Shown: positions 61,213 to 64,000 of the stretch, piece after piece
How positions within the stretch are numbered: the stretch's first letter is position 1
How the letters are laid out: every line of letters starts with the position of its first letter
From: Asticcacaulis biprosthecium C19
GTDB taxonomy: Bacteria; Pseudomonadota; Alphaproteobacteria; Caulobacterales; Caulobacteraceae
Assembly: GCF_000204015.1 (NCBI RefSeq)
Contig: NZ_GL883077.1
Span: 1,363,323 to 1,427,322, forward strand
Length of the DNA stretch: 64,000 nucleotides
Direction of reading: 5' to 3'
Notes under the pieces: model-generated
Databases searched by the model: none
What the model was told of the DNA's origin: nothing
The model's input: the letters and a program-made list of their open reading frames with translations, nothing else
Position numbers and translations under genes: made by a program

Positions 61213-62340
61213 ATGATCCGTATAATCGCCGCCGCCGCACTGATCCTGGCCAGCCCTGTCGCAGCCGAACCGATCGTCGCCATACCTGCCGAGCAGGCGC
61301 AACTCGACGCCCTGAAACAGCCAGAGGACTGGTTCATCGCCCATCTGAAAGGTCCGCGCGAGGTCTCCGATCGCGTGGCGTTGGACGCACGGCTGCAGTG
61401 GGTGCTGGAAAACGTAACGCGCCCGGCTTCGGTGCCGGCGGTCCAGGCATACCTTCGCAATACCTACGCTACGCCGGAAGGCCGCGCCGCCACTCGGACG
61501 GCGCTGGACCGTTACTGGGCGCTGCGCACCGCACCAGGGCCGCAGATGGCGACCGAGGACCGCACCGTACCCGGCCGCGACGGCAATGCCATTCCCATCC
61601 GCATCTACCGCCCGGACGGTGTGGCCAAAGACGCGCCGGTGATCGTCTATTACCACGGCGGCGGCTTTATGTTCGGCAGCATCGAGGCCTTCGACCCATC
61701 GGTGCGGATGATCGCCGCCGAGGCGAAGGCGATTGTGGTTTCGGTCGGCTATCGCCTGGCGCCGGAACATCCTTACCCCGCCGCCTGGAACGATGCCGAG
61801 GACGCCTATGACTGGGTCGCGGCCAACCGGTTGAGCGGTGGTCAGATCGGCCTGGCCGGCGACAGCGCCGGCGGTACCCTGGCGATCGCGACGGCCTTGC
61901 GGGCGCGTGACGCGAAGAAGCCGATGGCAGTGGGGTTACTGCTGTTCTATCCCGGCGTTGATCGGGTCAATGATTATGCGTCGATGAAGACACTGGGTTC
62001 AGGTTACGGCCTCGATGCCGACAATCTGAAATACCTGGCCGATCAGGTCTACCCCGAAGGTGTTGCGACGACCTCGGCGGATACTTCGCCGATGCAGGCC
62101 GATCTGTGCGGTTTGCCCGCGGTCCGTGTTGTTACCGCGGGCTTCGATCCGCTGAAGGACTCCCAAGCCGCCTTCGCGGCGCACCTGTCGGCCGAGACCA
62201 AATGCAAACTCGACGCCTCTCACGTCCGATATGGGACCTTGATCCACGCCTTTTTGCAGACCACCCTGTACGTGCCGGATGCCGATGCGGCGGCCCGAAG
62301 CGAAGCCGCGCAGTTCGGCCGGCACCTTCGGTCGAACTAG
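61213..62340 (+). CDS. Exported alpha/beta hydrolase, hormone-sensitive lipase family
   Basis: The 375-residue esterase from ATG 61213 has a signal peptide (IIAAAALILASPVAAEP), the oxyanion motif YYHGGGFMFGS, the nucleophile elbow GLAGDSAGGTLA, and GFDPLKDSQAAFAAHL with the acid, with the histidine in LIHAFLQT. These enzymes hydrolyse short acyl esters. An upstream in-frame start at 61102 would spoil the signal peptide. It is a single gene. Confidence 0.93.
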   Translation: MIRIIAAAALILASPVAAEPIVAIPAEQAQLDALKQPEDWFIAHLKGPREVSDRVALDARLQWVLENVTRPASVPAVQAYLRNTYATPEGRAATRTALDRYWALRTAPGPQMATEDRTVPGRDGNAIPIRIYRPDGVAKDAPVIVYYHGGGFMFGSIEAFDPSVRMIAAEAKAIVVSVGYRLAPEHPYPAAWNDAEDAYDWVAANRLSGGQIGLAGDSAGGTLAIATALRARDAKKPMAVGLLLFYPGVDRVNDYASMKTLGSGYGLDADNLKYLADQVYPEGVATTSADTSPMQADLCGLPAVRVVTAGFDPLKDSQAAFAAHLSAETKCKLDASHVRYGTLIHAFLQTTLYVPDADAAARSEAAQFGRHLRSN

Positions 62341-62401
62341 GCTTGCCGCATCGGGGAATCGTGCGTAAATGCGCTGAGAACATCCCGTGAACGGTGCCGT
62401 C

Positions 62402-62752
62402 ATGTCCCAGCCCCTGCCTGAGCTTGAAGCCTTTGTCGACCGGCTAAAGGCCATTTCCGACCGCTATCAGCGAGTCTATGACGTCGATCGCAGCGGCGAT
62501 TGGCACCTGATCAAGGTCCAGGAGGAGATGGGCGAACTGACCCAGGCCTATCTGGCCATGACCGGCCGGTCGCGCCGCAGCGTCGACGGCGCCCGGCACG
62601 ACGTGGCGATGGAGATGGCCGATGTTATCTGCATGGTGCTGCTGATGGCGCGGTCCGAAGGCATCGACCTGAATGCCGCCATCACTGAGAAGTGGCTGAA
62701 GTGGGAGCAGGTCATGGCCGATGAGGGCGCCCCGGAACTGATCCGGGCATGA
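62402..62752 (+). CDS. MazG-like nucleotide pyrophosphohydrolase
   Basis: The 116-residue helical protein has the metal-binding EExxE of all-alpha NTP-PPases (LIKVQEEMGELTQAYLAM) and the second motif EMADVICMVLLMA. Length and layout fit single-domain MazG-like or HisE-like enzymes that cleave nucleoside triphosphates to monophosphates. ATG 62402 is chosen over GTG 62387. It overlaps the following GNAT gene by four bases. Confidence 0.88.
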   Translation: MSQPLPELEAFVDRLKAISDRYQRVYDVDRSGDWHLIKVQEEMGELTQAYLAMTGRSRRSVDGARHDVAMEMADVICMVLLMARSEGIDLNAAITEKWLKWEQVMADEGAPELIRA

Positions 62753-63264
62753 CGGAGCTGACGACGGCGCGGCTGCGCCTGACGCCGATGACGGTGGCCG
62801 ATTTCGAAGATCTGTGCCGGCTGTGGCGCGATCCGGCCTTTACGCGTCAGATCGGCTTGCCGTTCATGCTGCCGGAGACGGTGTGGCTGCGTTTATTGCG
62901 CGATATCGGCCACTGGCAAATCATGGGTGTCGGCAACTGGGCGATCCGCCGGCGCGAGGACGACGCCTGGCTGGGTACGGTAGGGATTTTCGATTACCGC
63001 CGCGACTTGGTACCGGCCTTTGGGGCTCTGGAGGTCGGCTGGGGGCTGGTTCCCGCGTTTCACGGTCAGGGCTATGCGTTCGAAGCCGTGACGGAGGCCC
63101 TGCGTTACGCTGACGACGATTTGCGGCTGCCACGGACGACCTGCATGATCGCGCCGGACAATGCGGCGTCGTTCCGGCTGGCGGCCAAGGTTGGCTTCAC
63201 ACCGTGGGTAGAGGGGGACCTGCGCGGCGAAAAGATCCAACTGCTGGAGCGGTTTTGTAAGTAA
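62749..63264 (+). CDS. GNAT acetyltransferase, RimJ/RimL type
   Basis: The 171-residue protein has the RimL-type pattern: TTARLRLTPMTVADFEDLCR, WLGTVGIFDYRRD, VGWGLVPAFHGQGYAFEA (acetyl-CoA binding, with the QGYA loop), and IAPDNAASFRLAAKVGFTP. It would acetylate an amino terminus or small amine. The ATG overlaps the MazG-like stop (ATGA), so the two are one operon. Confidence 0.92.
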   Translation: MTELTTARLRLTPMTVADFEDLCRLWRDPAFTRQIGLPFMLPETVWLRLLRDIGHWQIMGVGNWAIRRREDDAWLGTVGIFDYRRDLVPAFGALEVGWGLVPAFHGQGYAFEAVTEALRYADDDLRLPRTTCMIAPDNAASFRLAAKVGFTPWVEGDLRGEKIQLLERFCK

Positions 63265-63435
63265 GAAGTTTTACCACGGAAAGCACGGAAACGCCGCCTT
63301 TGGCGGCGGCACGGAAAAGCACTGAAATCCTGCGCTCACCCGCGCGAAGCGCCTTCCTCCCGTAATCACTGCGAATGGGCGCTTCGCGAATATTGACGGT
63401 TTCGTCCTTGCGCAAATTGTTCTACTCACCCGTCA
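63265..63435. repeat. Intergenic palindromic repeats
   Basis: The gap contains CACGGAAA-type tandem motifs, a GC hairpin (CGCCGCC with GGCGGCG) and an 11-bp inverted repeat CGCGAAGCGCC (63343-63353) with GGCGCTTCGCG (63378-63388). It resembles common REP-type intergenic sequence. It may also stop transcription of the GNAT gene. Confidence 0.45.
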
Positions 63436-64000
63436 TGGCCGCACCCGATCCTGCACTGATTTCCGCCCTGTTCGAGCGCTTCGAAGAGGACAAACCCGAC
63501 CCGCGCACAGAACTCGATTTCGTCAATCCTTACACCCTGCTGGTCGCCGTGGTGCTGTCGGCCCAGACCACCGATAAAGCCGTCAACAAGGCCACAGCCC
63601 CGGTATTCCAAATCGCCGATAATCCCGCCGCTATGGCAGCTCTGGGCGAAGACGGCCTCACCCCCATGCTGGCCTCGCTGAACCTGTTCCGGACAAAGTC
63701 GCGCAATGTCATCCGGCTCAGCCAGATTCTGATCGACCAGTATGGCGGCCAAATCCCGCTGACTCGCGACGAACTTGTGGCGCTGCCTGGCGTCGGCAAC
63801 AAGACCGCCAGCGTGGTGCTCAACGAACTGGACATCCAGCCGGCGATCGCCGTCGACACGCACGTCTTTCGTGTTTCTCACCGGCTGGGCCTGGTCGATG
63901 CCACCGCCAAGACCCCGGACAAGGTCGAACAGCAGCTGATGCAGGTCATTCCGCGAAAATGGTTGACCCGCGCCCATCACTGGCTAATCCTGCATGGGCG
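63436..64000 (+). CDS. nth: Endonuclease III (partial)
   Basis: Nth is a DNA glycosylase/AP lyase for oxidised pyrimidines. The gene opens at ATG 63436 and runs off the window end after 188 codons. Seen are the N-terminal helices, LLVAVVLSAQTTDKAVNKAT, the helix-hairpin-helix LVALPGVGNKTASVVL with catalytic lysine, and AIAVDTHVFRVSHRLG with the aspartate. The C-terminal four-cysteine iron-sulfur loop lies beyond the window. Confidence 0.96.

Noticed and set aside
63426-63980. A long minus-strand open frame at the right end
   Set aside because: It is the complement of the nth gene, whose plus-strand product is unmistakable.
1-64000. CRISPR array, rRNA operon or complete insertion sequence
   Set aside because: No regular spacer array, no rRNA sequence and no transposase gene was seen.

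Overview
The window is chromosomal DNA of high GC content from an alphaproteobacterium, most likely a member of the Caulobacteraceae (Asticcacaulis- or Caulobacter-like). I infer this from two large TonB-dependent receptors, LacI-controlled polysaccharide loci, a hemC-hemD-HemX-like-HemY cluster next to tsaD-gpsA, frequent TTG and GTG starts, and small alphaproteobacterial families. The genus is a guess; no rRNA is present.

Layout. 1-548 is the end of a secreted RTX calcium-binding protein. 623-1207 is a lipoprotein gene interrupted by a stop codon inside its signal peptide. 1356-9674 is an 8.3-kb genomic island integrated in tRNA-Thr(CGT). It carries a tyrosine integrase, candidate integrase arm sites at both ends, a compact set of small overlapping genes (AlpA-like, winged-helix, PC4-like), an iteron-like array, and an AT-richer cargo end. 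9808-16234 is core: HemY, HemX-like, hemD and hemC on the minus strand, tsaD-gpsA on the plus strand. 16280-22810 is accessory: an SdpR/SdpI-like pair, a VapBC pair, a fused membrane/spermidine-synthase-like protein, and an aldo-keto reductase with a divergent TetR regulator.

23081-40979 is a carbohydrate region. One LacI regulator, a YghZ-type reductase, a GH3 beta-glucosidase and a GH5 cellulase make a beta-glucan module with AACGTT-centred operators. A second LacI regulator, a TonB receptor, gluconate kinase, a 1010-residue double beta-helix plus SMP-30/gluconolactonase fusion and a GntP permease make what looks like an aldonate (gluconate) utilisation system. Four AGCGCT-centred operators lie beside that regulator, and a fifth, perfectly palindromic, lies 15 kb away in front of a small secreted protein gene.

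40976-64000 is mixed housekeeping: creatininase family, acs, MOSC, GST, DUF1905, AlkA-like glycosylase, pseudo-trypsin plus DUF350, rlmN, YitT, cytochrome c, moeB-like, YoaK, a TonB receptor with a PHP phosphoesterase, hslV/hslU, two DUF3144 paralogues flanking a tyrosine phosphatase, an alpha/beta hydrolase, MazG-like, GNAT and nth (cut by the window end). Three inverted-repeat elements (41925, 46932, 58270) and two gene remnants (GNAT at 58008, RTX at 60168) show past rearrangement.

The strongest candidates for something undescribed are the fused beta-helix/gluconolactonase locus with its operator array, and the small tRNA-Thr island with its iteron-like array and winged-helix protein.
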